Of a DNA stretch of 11,656 bases, positions 1-7,955 are shown in pieces. Location of the stretch: positions 1 to 11,656 of the forward strand of contig DRAO01000429.1 of the NCBI GenBank assembly GCA_011041825.1, read 5' to 3'. A program made the position numbers and the translations under genes. This DNA is from Chloroflexota bacterium (GTDB lineage Bacteria > Chloroflexota > Anaerolineae > SpSt-600). Under the pieces are notes generated by a model. That model was not told the DNA's origin. It did no database searches and saw only the letters and a program-made list of their open reading frames with translations. How positions within the stretch are numbered: position 1 is the first letter of the stretch; the number at the start of each line of letters is the position of its first letter.

Positions 1-57
1 GAAACAAGTCATTAGGATTTTCACCCAGGGCTAGACACAACGGCGGGAGGAGGTAAA
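1..57. other. Left-edge sequence without a recognisable gene
   Basis: I see no coding sequence, tRNA or promoter here. In dnaX-ybaB-recR loci an SRP RNA gene is often nearby, but the GGAAGGAAGCAGC-type apical core of SRP RNA is absent. The last 20 bases are purine-rich and loosely resemble the GGGTGTTGAGAAA flank that adjoins the related repeat at 9169-9290, so this may be the eroded edge of that repeat. Confidence 0.4.
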
Positions 58-174
58 AAACTCCGGGGTTAAACTCGCCCTCGGGAGCCGGGCAAGGAAA
101 AGGAGTAGTATTTCTTACACGGCGGCTTCGCCGCCGTGTAAGAAATACCCTCAAAAGGCCTTTACAGGAGCGAA
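58..174 (+). repeat. Palindromic leader repeat, copy A (hairpin 108-148)
   Basis: The core is a perfect inverted repeat: GTATTTCTTACACGGCGGC at 108-126, loop TTC at 127-129, and its exact complement at 130-148. It is followed by CCCTCAAAAGGCCTTTA and GAGCGAA. A 17-base box, AAACTCCGGGGTTAAAC, lies at 58-74. The box, a purine-rich GGAAAA stretch, the hairpin and the downstream flank all recur in the same order in the reverse complement of 9169-9290. The hairpin ends 63 bases before the ybaB start. No run of T follows it, so it does not look like an intrinsic terminator. Whether it acts as RNA, as a DNA cruciform or as a mobile repeat cannot be decided from one window. Confidence 0.85.
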
Positions 175-211
175 AGCATTTATCGAGGAGTCTGCGCCAA
201 GGAGGAAATTT

Positions 212-565
212 ATGGCAAAGAAGAAGAAGAGGAAGCTCACCTCCGGGGCTAGCATTAAAGCTCAGGATATGCTGCGCCAGTTGCAGAAATTGCAGGACGA
301 AATGACAAAGGTTCAGGAAAGCTTGGGCGAAGAAACCATAGAGGTTAGCGCTGGAGGTGGGGTGGTAAAGGTGGTGATTGACGGCCACCAGCGCCTCCGT
401 TCCATAACGATAGACCCTGAGGTCGTCAATCCTGAAGATGTGGAGATGCTTCAGGACTTGATTCTGGCTGCCGTGAACGAGGCAATCGAGCGTGCCCAGG
501 CATTGGCTGCCGAACAGATGGCCTCCCTCGTGGGAGGCGTACAGATTCCCGGGTTGATGATGTGA
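212..565 (+). CDS. ybaB: YbaB/EbfC family nucleoid-associated DNA-binding protein
   Basis: The gene encodes a 117-residue cytoplasmic protein. The YbaB/EbfC family forms small dimeric DNA-binding proteins that are usually encoded between dnaX and recR and are linked to nucleoid organisation and recombination. Visible family features are an N-terminal helix (about residues 17-38, LQKLQDEMTKVQESL), the glycine-rich AGGGVVKVVIDG strand region at about 47-58, the IDPEVV.PEDVEMLQDLI segment at about 67-84, and a C-terminal helix leading to VQIPGLM. The N-terminus MAKKKKRKL is a very basic extension that could add DNA contacts; this is inference. The ATG at 212 is fixed by AAGGAGG seven bases upstream. 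recR starts three bases after its stop, so the two are surely cotranscribed. dnaX would have to lie outside the window. Confidence 0.93.
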   Translation: MAKKKKRKLTSGASIKAQDMLRQLQKLQDEMTKVQESLGEETIEVSAGGGVVKVVIDGHQRLRSITIDPEVVNPEDVEMLQDLILAAVNEAIERAQALAAEQMASLVGGVQIPGLMM

Positions 566-568
566 ACG

Positions 569-1164
<596 letters not shown>

Positions 1165-1168
<4 letters not shown>

Positions 1169-2178
1169 AGAGGATGGCTTGCGTATTAACGGTGGGGGAC
1201 ATCAACATAGATATAGTGGCCTTGCTTGACCAGTACCCTCCCAAAGGCGGCGATGCCTTGGCGAAGAGAGGCGAGCTTCACATAGGCGGCTCTGCTGCCA
1301 ATACCGCCCTGGTCCTTGCCCGCTTCGGACTGGAAGTGAGCCTCCTGGGGAGAGTAGGGTCAGGCATCCTGGCCGATTACGCCCTGCAAGGGTTGCGGAA
1401 GGCAGGGGTGGAATTAAGCTTGGTGCAACGTGACCCTGAAGTTCCCATCGGAGTTATGTTCATAGCCGTCACTCCCGATGGCGAACGCACTATGTTCGGC
1501 TTCCGGGGGGCTAACACCCGCCTGAAACCCGTTCGCCTTGGTGAGGGTGAACTTGGGAAATTGCGATGGGTGCACATCTCAGGCTATGCTCTCTTGGAAG
1601 AGCCGCAGCGCACCGCTGCCCTCAGAATTCTGGAGACGGCTCGCCAAAAGGGGATAACCGTGAGCCTGGATGTGGGGATGTGCACTGCCATCCACGCCAG
1701 AGAGGAAGTGAGAAAACTGCTGCCCCAGGTAGATGTCCTCTTCCCCAATCTGGAGGAGGCCCGCCTCCTCAGCCAGAAGGAAGAAGCGGATGAAGCCCTG
1801 AAGGCTCTGGTGGAAAGAGGCGTGAAGCTGATAGCCCTTAAATTGGGGGAGAAAGGGTGTATGATTGGGGATGGAGAAAAAGCCTTCACCGTTCCGGCCT
1901 TCGCCATAGATGCGGTTGACACCACAGGGGCAGGGGATAGCTTCAATGCCGGGTTCATCTTAGGGCAACTGTGGGGGCTAAACCTGCCGGAGTCGGCGCT
2001 GTTGGGCAATGCCTTGGGCGGATTGGCCTGCACCGTGGTGGGAGCGGGGGAAAGCCTCCCTACCCCTCAGAAAGTTGTGGCTCTCCTCCAGGGGGCTCTT
2101 GCCTCTCCAACGTGGGAGCCCTGGAAGGGAGGACTCAATCACCTGCTGGAAATCCTGAAAGGGGGAACCAAACGATGA
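1165..2178 (+). CDS. PfkB-family carbohydrate/nucleoside kinase
   Basis: This is a 337-residue ribokinase/PfkB-fold kinase that transfers phosphate from ATP to a sugar, nucleoside or similar alcohol. Seen: an N-terminal GDINIDI strand, the substrate-side di-glycine [17 protein letters not shown] at about 39-55, an NxxE motif (PNLEE, N195/E198), and the C-terminal signature [13 protein letters not shown] at 252-263 with D258 as the expected catalytic base and the anion hole formed by GAGD. Substrate cannot be read from sequence; ribokinase-, fructokinase- or nucleoside kinase-like activity are all possible. The GTG at 1165 overlaps the recR stop as GTGA, with GAAGG five bases upstream. An alternative ATG at 1174 is less well spaced. 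The gene overlaps the following BtpA-family start by four bases (ATGA), which suggests the two products act together. Confidence 0.92.
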
Positions 2179-3032
2179 AAGTCGAATGGAAAGAGCGCCT
2201 GGAAAGCCTCCGCCTCAAATCCCTCAGGGAACTGTTCGGCGTGGAAAAGCCCATAATCGGTATGATACACCTGTGGCCTCTGCCGGGAGCACCGGGGTAC
2301 ACGGGGTATGGGATGGATTTCATAATTGAACGGGCCCTTGAGGATGCTCACGCTCTGGTGGAAGGCGGGGTGAACGGGCTCATCGTGGAGAATATGTGGG
2401 ACCTGCCTTATTTTGTAGGCGATGACGTTCCGCCAGAGGAGATGACCGCCCAGGCGGTTGTGGCCCGCAAAGTGGTGGAAGCAGTTGATGTCCCTGTGGG
2501 CATTAACGTAGTTCACAACGGTGGGGTGGTGACGCTGGCCATAGCTGTGGCTTCGGGGGCGAAGTTCATAAGGGTGTGCTTGCTTACGGGAGCCAGGGTT
2601 TGGGACACAGGGGAATTCGACCATGGCTGTGCTGCACGCCTCCTGCGGAAGCGAAAGGAACTGGGAGCCGAGCACATAAAGATACTGGCCGACGTTGATA
2701 AGAAACACTCCGTAGCTTTCCCCGGCATAGACCTTGCCACCCACATAGAGTGGACCGAATTTTACCTGGCCGATGCCCTCATCATCTCCGGCAAGATGAC
2801 CGGAAGCGCCCCCGACCTGGAGAAAGTGAAGAGGGCCAGGGAACTGTCCCATCGCCCTATCCTCATAGGCAGCGGCGCCACCGAGGAAAACATTGCCGAT
2901 TTCCTGAGATACGCCGATGGGGCCATTGTAGGCACCACCTTCAAGGTGGACGGAATAGCCGAGAACCCCGTTGATGTTGAGCGGGTGAAACGCTTTATGG
3001 AAGTGGTCAATAAGAGGGTTCTCCGAGCCTGA
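2175..3032 (+). CDS. BtpA/SgcQ family TIM-barrel protein
   Basis: A 285-residue protein of the BtpA/SgcQ family. BtpA was named for a role in photosystem I accumulation in cyanobacteria, and SgcQ belongs to an uncharacterised sugar operon of E. coli. The family is widespread in non-photosynthetic organisms and its reaction is not established as far as I know. Recognisable family motifs are IGMIHLWPLPGAP (28-40), ENMWDLPY (72-79), GINVVHNGG (109-117), ADVDKKHS (172-179), SGKMTGSAPD (205-214), and the probable phosphate-binding end strands GSGATEEN (232-239) and GTTFKVDG (253-260). The ATG at 2175 overlaps the kinase stop as ATGA; a longer in-frame reading from 1971 merely overlaps the kinase gene and is rejected. 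Tight coupling to a PfkB kinase suggests this protein handles a phosphorylated sugar or nucleoside compound, which is inference. Confidence 0.92.
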   Translation: MKVEWKERLESLRLKSLRELFGVEKPIIGMIHLWPLPGAPGYTGYGMDFIIERALEDAHALVEGGVNGLIVENMWDLPYFVGDDVPPEEMTAQAVVARKVVEAVDVPVGINVVHNGGVVTLAIAVASGAKFIRVCLLTGARVWDTGEFDHGCAARLLRKRKELGAEHIKILADVDKKHSVAFPGIDLATHIEWTEFYLADALIISGKMTGSAPDLEKVKRARELSHRPILIGSGATEENIADFLRYADGAIVGTTFKVDGIAENPVDVERVKRFMEVVNKRVLRA

Positions 3033-3047
3033 TTTCCTGCGGGGTGA

Positions 3048-3075
3048 GAAAAGGAAGGGTGCTCGTCCCACCCTT
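3048..3075 (-). terminator. Possible minus-strand terminator after the stand-alone receiver gene
   Basis: A 7-bp stem (AAGGGTG at 3055-3061, CACCCTT at 3069-3075) is followed on the minus strand by CCTTTTCTC. It lies between two convergent genes and could end the two-component operon. The U-run is short, so this is tentative. Confidence 0.4.
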
Positions 3076-3078
3076 ACC

Positions 3079-3113
3079 AGGGCTTGCTGGTTGCGACCAG
3101 CAAGCCCTTTTTT
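3079..3113 (+). terminator. Strong intrinsic terminator of the ybaB-recR-pfkB-btpA operon
   Basis: A perfect 13-bp stem (AGGGCTTGCTGGT at 3079-3091, loop TGCG, complement at 3096-3108) runs directly into six T residues at 3108-3113 on the plus strand. It sits 46 bases after the BtpA-family stop. Confidence 0.93.
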
Positions 3114-3138
3114 AGGATGGGGCTGAAGTTTCATTCCC

Positions 3139-3519
3139 TCAGAGAGCCTGGAGGCTTCTCCGCCAGGCGAAGGCTTCCTCCACGGATGAGAGGGCTTCTT
3201 CCAGTGTGAAGGGCTTGGTTAAGCAACTGAAAGCGCCTTTTTCCAAGGCTTCGGTGTCCCAACCTGGGTATGGCAGGGCAGTCATAACGATTACGGGGAT
3301 GGTCTCATCAATGGCCTTGATTCGACTCGCTAATTCCAGGCCATTCATATCAGGCATAAATAAATCTGTCAGCACAATTTCAATTCCCCCCAGGTTTGAG
3401 AGAGCCTCTTCGCCGCTGCTGGCCTTGTAAACTTCGTAGCCGGCATCCTCGAGGAGACAGCCTATAAAATCGCATACGACTTTGTCGTCATCAACCACGA
3501 GCACAACGCCTTTCTTCAT
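3139..3519 (-). CDS. Stand-alone CheY-like receiver domain protein
   Basis: A 126-residue single receiver domain with no output domain. Seen: the acidic pocket at D10-D12 (VVDDDK), phospho-acceptor D52 (LTDLFMPDMNG), the switch threonine T80 (VMTA) and the conserved lysine K102 (LTKPF). All phosphorylation residues are intact. The start is ATG at 3519, four bases after the stop of the OmpR-type regulator, with GAGGG suitably upstream; a GTG at 3534 has no ribosome binding site. It is the last gene of the kinase operon and probably takes phosphate from the same kinase, perhaps as a phosphate sink or a protein-protein signalling output. Its partner is not visible here. Confidence 0.92.
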   Translation of the reverse strand: MKKGVVLVVDDDKVVCDFIGCLLEDAGYEVYKASSGEEALSNLGGIEIVLTDLFMPDMNGLELASRIKAIDETIPVIVMTALPYPGWDTEALEKGAFSCLTKPFTLEEALSSVEEAFAWRRSLQAL

Positions 3520-3523
3520 TATT

Positions 3524-4225
3524 TTATCCCTCACCGTTGAAGTAATACCCCACTCCCCACTCTGTTATGATGTAACAGGGGTTACGGGGGTCCTCTTCTA
3601 TTTTTTGTCGAAGGTAATGCACGTACAACTTAAGGTAGTCTGTTTCTTCCTTGTAAGCCGGACCCCAGACCTGGGAGAGCAAGGTCCTGTGAGGGATAAC
3701 TTTTCCCGCATTGCGGACTAAATGTGCAAGGAGGCGGAACTCCGTAGGGGTTAAATCCACATCCTTGCCCTTCACTTTAACCTTGCGGCGGGCGAAGTTT
3801 ATCTCCAAATCGCCAACCGTATATGAGCTTAATTCCCCCCAGCCATAGGGGTTGGTTTCCTCCATACGCCTCAGGATGGCTTCAATCCTTGCCACCAGTT
3901 CGGATATGCTGAAAGGCTTGGTGACGTAATCATCTGCGCCTAAGTCAAGCCCGTAGATTATGTCCTCCTCCCGAGCTTTAGCGGTGAGGATGATGATGGG
4001 GGCATTGGTCATCTCCCTTATCCTGCGGCAGACCTCCCAGCCGTCCATCTTGGGCATCATAATGTCCAGGATGACAAGGGATGGCTTGTGCTCGTAGAGC
4101 AACCTGAGCCCTTCGGGGCCGTTTTGAGCGGTTATAAGGGAGAAATTGCGCCTCTCCAGGCCTTTCTTGAGGAGCTTGAGCAACTCAGGGTCATCATCAA
4201 TTATCAATATTTTCCTTTCCTTCAT
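3524..4225 (-). CDS. OmpR/KdpE-type DNA-binding response regulator
   Basis: A 233-residue two-domain response regulator. The receiver domain spans residues 5-120, with D10-D12, phospho-acceptor D54 (VILDIMMPKMDG), T81 (LTAKA) and K103 (VTKPF). The C-terminal winged-helix DNA-binding domain spans about 135-229, with LTPTEFRLLAHLVRN (158-172), the recognition helix region ETDYLKLYVHYLRQKIE, and a GVGYYF wing. The VWGPAYKEETDYLKLYV segment resembles KdpE-like members, though target genes cannot be named. The ATG at 4225 has GGAGG six bases upstream and starts 29 bases inside the end of the kinase gene, a strong sign that kinase and regulator are a cognate, coupled pair. Confidence 0.95.
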   Translation of the reverse strand: MKERKILIIDDDPELLKLLKKGLERRNFSLITAQNGPEGLRLLYEHKPSLVILDIMMPKMDGWEVCRRIREMTNAPIIILTAKAREEDIIYGLDLGADDYVTKPFSISELVARIEAILRRMEETNPYGWGELSSYTVGDLEINFARRKVKVKGKDVDLTPTEFRLLAHLVRNAGKVIPHRTLLSQVWGPAYKEETDYLKLYVHYLRQKIEEDPRNPCYIITEWGVGYYFNGEG

Positions 4226-6620
4226 ACCTAACCTCCACCCGAGGTAAAGAAAAATAGAAACAAGAACCTGCTCCTGGTCTGCTTTTCGCCCAGATTTTAC
4301 CTCCCTGAAGTTCTACCAGCTTCTTGGCTATGTAAAGGCCCAATCCGTGACCGTAAATCCGCTGGGCATCGCTTCCATTCACCCGGTAAAAACGGTCAAA
4401 GACCCTCTCCAAATCTTCGGGAGGGATGCCAATGCCTTCGTCGCTGACGCTTATCACCACATCCTGACCTTTATTCCGGGCCGCAATGGTTATCTTACCG
4501 CCCTCAGGCGAATAATTAACGGCGTTCTCCAGCAAGTTGCTGAGGATTATCTCCAGGCTCCTTTCATCAACCAGGATAAGCGGGGAAGGCTCGGGGAGCC
4601 TTATCTCAAAGCGATGGAGTTTTGAACGAGCTGCAAATGGCTCCATCACTTGCCGGATGATTGGCCTTAAAGCCACCGGCTGGCTTTCGAGGTGAATTTG
4701 CCCCTCCTCCAGGCGTGTGAGGTCGAGAATCTGCTCCACAAAATTGCTCAGGCCTATGCTCTGAGAATAGGCAATATCCAGCAACTCTCTATCCGCCGCC
4801 TCGGCGGGGAGGGAATCCCTAAGGAGTTCAATCGAGGCCCGGATGTTGGACAGGGGAGCCCGAAGCTGGTGGGAGACCATAGAGATGAACTCGGATTTCA
4901 TCCGGTCGAGTTCCTTCTCCTTCGTCATATCCCTAAATGTCGCCACCGTGCCGGTTACATTACCCCAGGCATCGAGCAGGGGGGCGATGGAAATGGAGAT
5001 GTAGCTTCGCTTCTTCCATCCTTTCTGAAGGTTACCCTCACAATGATAGGGGACATCCGAAAGGCCACCCTCCAGAGCCTTGATCAGGGCACAATCCCTC
5101 TCGCAAATCTTCGCCCCCTCTTCATCCACCAGGCCAAACACCTCAGCACAGGTTTTCCCTATCACTTCCTCCCTGCTGCGCCCGGACAGACGCTCGGCAG
5201 CAGGGTTAAAGGTTAAGATGCGCCTCTCCTTATCCGTGGTATAAACGCCATCGGCAATGCCCCGCAGGACCAGCTCCATCATCAGCCTCTCCCTGGAAAC
5301 CGTTTGGAAGAGCCTGGCGTTCTCGATTGCAATGGCAGCGTGGGTGGCCAGGTTAACCAGGAACCTTATATCCTCCTCGGAGAAGGCATTGGAGGAGGGG
5401 CTTGCCAGCAGGATGGCGCCTATGGCATCATCTTCCTTCAAGATAGGCACAGCAAGGCGAGAGCTATTCCCCAAGAACAGGGGTCCCCAGGAATCACCCT
5501 CCACCTGAGCACTCCGGCTGATAAGTTCATCGAACAGGACCCGGGAGACATCCTCAAGCAATCCAAAGCAAGCCCCTTGCGAGGCCAACGGACTTAGCCC
5601 CCCGGTCCTTTCATCGCAGAGGACCACCATACCGGCCTCAGCTAACGTCATTTCTATAGCCTTGTCCAGGATGAACTCGGTGATTTCGGCCAGGTTCAAC
5701 GTGGAATTCAGCCGGGTCGCTATCTCCGCCATCGTTGATAATTCATCCACCCTCCGGGCCAGAGCACGCTCCGTCTTCGTATAAGTGATGGCATTCCAGA
5801 TGGTCATCTCGCTTCGGGAAATAACCGCCTCCAGCGAAGCCATATCCTTTTCGGTGAAGAACTCTCCCTCCCCCTTGAACAAGGCTACATAGCCTGTGAC
5901 CATATCGCCTTTTCGGACAGGCGCTACGATGGCGGAATTTATTGGGACATTTGGAGATGAGGGCACCTCGATAAACCTGGGGTCATCGTTTAACTCGTGT
6001 AAAATTAAGGGGCGATTCTGCTCAATAACCCACCTGGGAAGGGCCTTGGCATTCTTAGGGGCTCCATCAGCAACCCCCGGAGCCCCCCCTTGCAGCCGGG
6101 TGTTTAGGAGAAGCACCAGTTCTCCGTCGGGCTCCTTGACCAGGGCCATCTCCCCCCATTCCGCATTGCATACTTCTATGGCGTGGTCGAGGATTAAGCT
6201 CACCACTTCCTGGAGGGAAAGGGCCTTGTCGAGCAATCTCTCCAGGCGATTGAGGGAGCGTGATAGCTCTTCACCGTAGCGGAGAGAGGCCGTTATGTCC
6301 GCAACGAAGAAGGCGTAGATGTTGTAAAGGGGCAAGAGGCCCAAAATCTCTATCGTGTGGCCGGAGAGACCTGACCAGGCGATGTGTTTTGCCAGCAGAG
6401 GGATGAAGAGGGCGCTACAGAAGAGGGATATGCTCAAGCCCATTGCCTTGCCAAAATGATAGGCAGCCAGGGTTATGGGGATGAGGTAGAAATACCGATA
6501 AACGGAGAGGAACTCCAGGTGCTCGGCCTCAGCATAGTAAATCAGAAAGGTGGAAAGGAGCAAGCTTAACCCTATTAAACTGAGAATCAGCCATTGATTT
6601 TTCGACTTACCGTGTCTCAA
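4197..6620 (-). CDS. Membrane GAF-GAF-PAS sensor histidine kinase
   Basis: This is a large membrane sensor kinase of 807 residues from the start chosen here. Positions are given in that numbering. A hydrophobic region at about 8-110 holds three to four membrane segments with short loops. A first GAF-like domain lies at about 135-275 and a second at about 295-435 (ending HAAIAIENARLF). A PAS domain follows at about 445-565, then a HisKA dimerisation domain with phospho-acceptor H584 (MVSHQLRAPLSN), and an HATPase domain with N-box NLLENAVNYSPEGG, G1 SDEGIGIP and G2 GHGLGLYIAKK. The PAS domain carries cysteines in TCAEVF and ICERDC, which could be redox-active or bind metal; this is inference. 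The open frame runs back to a GTG at 6689 (830 residues) that has no ribosome binding site. The TTG at 6620 has GGGAG five bases upstream and begins just before the first membrane segment. It overlaps the next regulator gene by 29 bases. Confidence 0.93.
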   Translation of the reverse strand: MRHGKSKNQWLILSLIGLSLLLSTFLIYYAEAEHLEFLSVYRYFYLIPITLAAYHFGKAMGLSISLFCSALFIPLLAKHIAWSGLSGHTIEILGLLPLYNIYAFFVADITASLRYGEELSRSLNRLERLLDKALSLQEVVSLILDHAIEVCNAEWGEMALVKEPDGELVLLLNTRLQGGAPGVADGAPKNAKALPRWVIEQNRPLILHELNDDPRFIEVPSSPNVPINSAIVAPVRKGDMVTGYVALFKGEGEFFTEKDMASLEAVISRSEMTIWNAITYTKTERALARRVDELSTMAEIATRLNSTLNLAEITEFILDKAIEMTLAEAGMVVLCDERTGGLSPLASQGACFGLLEDVSRVLFDELISRSAQVEGDSWGPLFLGNSSRLAVPILKEDDAIGAILLASPSSNAFSEEDIRFLVNLATHAAIAIENARLFQTVSRERLMMELVLRGIADGVYTTDKERRILTFNPAAERLSGRSREEVIGKTCAEVFGLVDEEGAKICERDCALIKALEGGLSDVPYHCEGNLQKGWKKRSYISISIAPLLDAWGNVTGTVATFRDMTKEKELDRMKSEFISMVSHQLRAPLSNIRASIELLRDSLPAEAADRELLDIAYSQSIGLSNFVEQILDLTRLEEGQIHLESQPVALRPIIRQVMEPFAARSKLHRFEIRLPEPSPLILVDERSLEIILSNLLENAVNYSPEGGKITIAARNKGQDVVISVSDEGIGIPPEDLERVFDRFYRVNGSDAQRIYGHGLGLYIAKKLVELQGGKIWAKSRPGAGSCFYFSLPRVEVRYEGKENIDN

Positions 6621-6630
6621 TTTTGCTCCC

Positions 6631-6665
6631 TTAACGGATTTTGAAGCGCTTTCTCGTGTAGAGGC
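6631..6665 (-). repeat. Half-copy of the palindromic repeat family (copy F)
   Basis: The plus-strand 20-mer at 6639-6658, TTTTGAAGCGCTTTCTCGTG, matches 11630-11649 at 18 of 20 positions, and both differences are C/T. Both are preceded by a TTAA sequence. No complementary right arm follows here, so only one side of the palindrome remains. It lies directly upstream of the preferred kinase start and inside the longer, unlikely N-terminal extension. Confidence 0.55.
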
Positions 6666-6808
6666 CCCCTTCTTGGGACGGAACCCCACTTGTTATGTAT
6701 CCACAATCAAGTGTGGAGCTGCCCAAAGAGCGGTTTTCTACCGAGTTGCAAAGGACTACAGCCTTGGTTGGCAATCTCGCCCCAGACGAGGGCAAAACAA
6801 GTGCAGGG

Positions 6809-7705
6809 CTACCGGAATAGCGCTATCAGGCCGAAAGTGACATTGCATAGATAAGGGGCCAGCAGGCTCTTTGTAGAGCGATAGAGGAAGGTGTTGACCA
6901 AGGCCATCATAAAAACATAAAAAGAGACCCCAATGGTCATCATCAAGTTCCCTGTCCATTGGGGTATGACCAGATAAACTCCCACGTTGAACAGGCAGGT
7001 GATGAGGCAAGAGGGCCAGAATCCCTTTCTGGAGAAGGTGTAAAGGAAGTTGAAGACCACCCCTCTGAAGAACATCTCCTCGGCAAGGGACTGAAGGCCG
7101 GCTTCGTAGGAAAGATGCCAGGCTATGTAAGGAAGCGGTTTGGGGTTGATAAGCCCATTGCCGGCGAAGCTAGAGCTTACAAGGCAATGCATCCCCAGAG
7201 AAGCCCCTGCGATTAAACCGAGGAGAGCCCCCCTCAAGAGGCCGGATAATGTGAACCCTATCTTCCGAAATCGGTCCGGGTAGGAACGAGCCAGGTAAAC
7301 GAGGAAGGGCCAGGAGGCAAAGAAAAAGATGCCAGCGTACAATGGAGGGCCAGTTGCCTGGCTGCCTTCTAAGAAAGGAGTAGCAAAGCCGACTTTGGCT
7401 AAATATAGGGCCAGGGAACTGAACAGGACAACGGCAGAGTAAAAGCAAAAGGCTACCCTGGGTGCTAGCTTTAAAGGCCGCAGGGCAAACCAAACGGCTG
7501 TAGCACCGTAAATGCAAAGGGAACAAGCCTGGCTCAAGATAGCCAACCATATTACCGGGAGGGAGAGGCGCTGGAGGATGAAGAGCAGGAGGGTGGAAAC
7601 CACGAAAATCCCCAGGATGGCTTTTTGGAGATGGATGCGGTCCTCCCTAGCCCTTGCGGCTATCTCCTCCCAGTTGGGTTTGACGTAAAAGGCCCTCAGG
7701 GACAT
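6809..7705 (-). CDS. Divergent CPBP/CAAX-protease-like membrane protein
   Basis: A 298-residue integral membrane protein with about eight hydrophobic segments. The C-terminal half matches the CPBP (Abi, CAAX protease and bacteriocin-processing) intramembrane family. The glutamate motif EExxxR is seen as EEMFFRG at 209-215 (E209, E210, R214). In the usual family the later FxxxH and HxxxN motifs carry metal-binding histidines. At the equivalent places this protein has FNVGV (239-243) and PYLCNVTFG (284-292), so V243 and N288 appear to replace both histidines. It may therefore be a non-catalytic relative or a membrane scaffold. The start is ATG at 7705 with GGAGG four bases upstream; the frame is open back to 7888, but the extra N-terminal stretch is not hydrophobic and looks non-coding. 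It follows iscS on the same strand but has its own likely promoter. Confidence 0.8.
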   Translation of the reverse strand: MSLRAFYVKPNWEEIAARAREDRIHLQKAILGIFVVSTLLLFILQRLSLPVIWLAILSQACSLCIYGATAVWFALRPLKLAPRVAFCFYSAVVLFSSLALYLAKVGFATPFLEGSQATGPPLYAGIFFFASWPFLVYLARSYPDRFRKIGFTLSGLLRGALLGLIAGASLGMHCLVSSSFAGNGLINPKPLPYIAWHLSYEAGLQSLAEEMFFRGVVFNFLYTFSRKGFWPSCLITCLFNVGVYLVIPQWTGNLMMTIGVSFYVFMMALVNTFLYRSTKSLLAPYLCNVTFGLIALFR

Positions 7706-7773
7706 CGTCCCTCCATCCCTAAAATAGAAAAAGCGGTGACTCCGGCCACCGCACCCATAACGTTGAACTTCAT
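7696..7773 (-). CDS. Small ORF (25 residues) overlapping the CPBP-like gene start
   Basis: An ATG at 7773, preceded by GAGG at a six-base spacing, opens a 25-codon frame (MKFNVMGAVAGVTAFSILG then MEGRCP) that stops at 7696-7698. It overlaps the ATG of the membrane protein by ten bases. The peptide is largely hydrophobic with one N-terminal lysine, like a short membrane peptide. It could be a real small protein or a leader whose translation opens the downstream start. No homologue is known to me, and such a short frame could arise by chance. Confidence 0.4.
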   Translation of the reverse strand: MKFNVMGAVAGVTAFSILGMEGRCP

Positions 7774-7876
7774 CGCTATCCTCGTTGCCACTTCTGTCCC
7801 AACCTGCTGTCTTGATGAGCTTTGGCTGAATTTTAGGACACGCTCTCAGGCACAGCAAAATATCCTTTTCTGTTAA

Positions 7877-7936
7877 ATTATAACCCACCTTGTTTGAGAA
7901 AATGGTAAGAAAAGTGTTAGAAAAGCATTAGAAATT
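7877..7936 (-). promoter_or_regulatory. Candidate promoter with phased A-tracts for the CPBP-like gene
   Basis: The minus strand shows a perfect TATAAT at 7877-7882, with no convincing -35 box at the normal distance (CCATTT). Immediately upstream, on the plus strand, are four 11-base units at 7893-7903, 7904-7914, 7915-7925 and 7926-7936 that fit NNTNAGAAA. These place short A-tracts about one helical turn apart, which would bend the DNA or act as an UP-like element. Confidence 0.5.
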
Positions 7937-7955
7937 TCCTCAGCACAGCCTTCTA

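Noticed and set aside
1..107. Possible SRP RNA gene upstream of ybaB
   Set aside because: The conserved SRP core GGAAGGAAGCAGC and its asymmetric loop are not present.
1971..2174. N-terminal extension of the BtpA-family frame
   Set aside because: It overlaps the conserved end of the kinase gene in another frame. The ATGA overlap start at 2175 matches the family's start.
2139..3134. 331-codon open frame on the minus strand opposite the BtpA-family gene
   Set aside because: It is a shadow of the well-conserved BtpA-family frame and overlaps the plus-strand terminator. No recognisable protein features.
7706..7888. N-terminal extension of the CPBP-like frame
   Set aside because: The extra residues are polar and unlike the family, whereas ATG 7705 has a good GGAGG. 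The region is better explained as leader plus small ORF.
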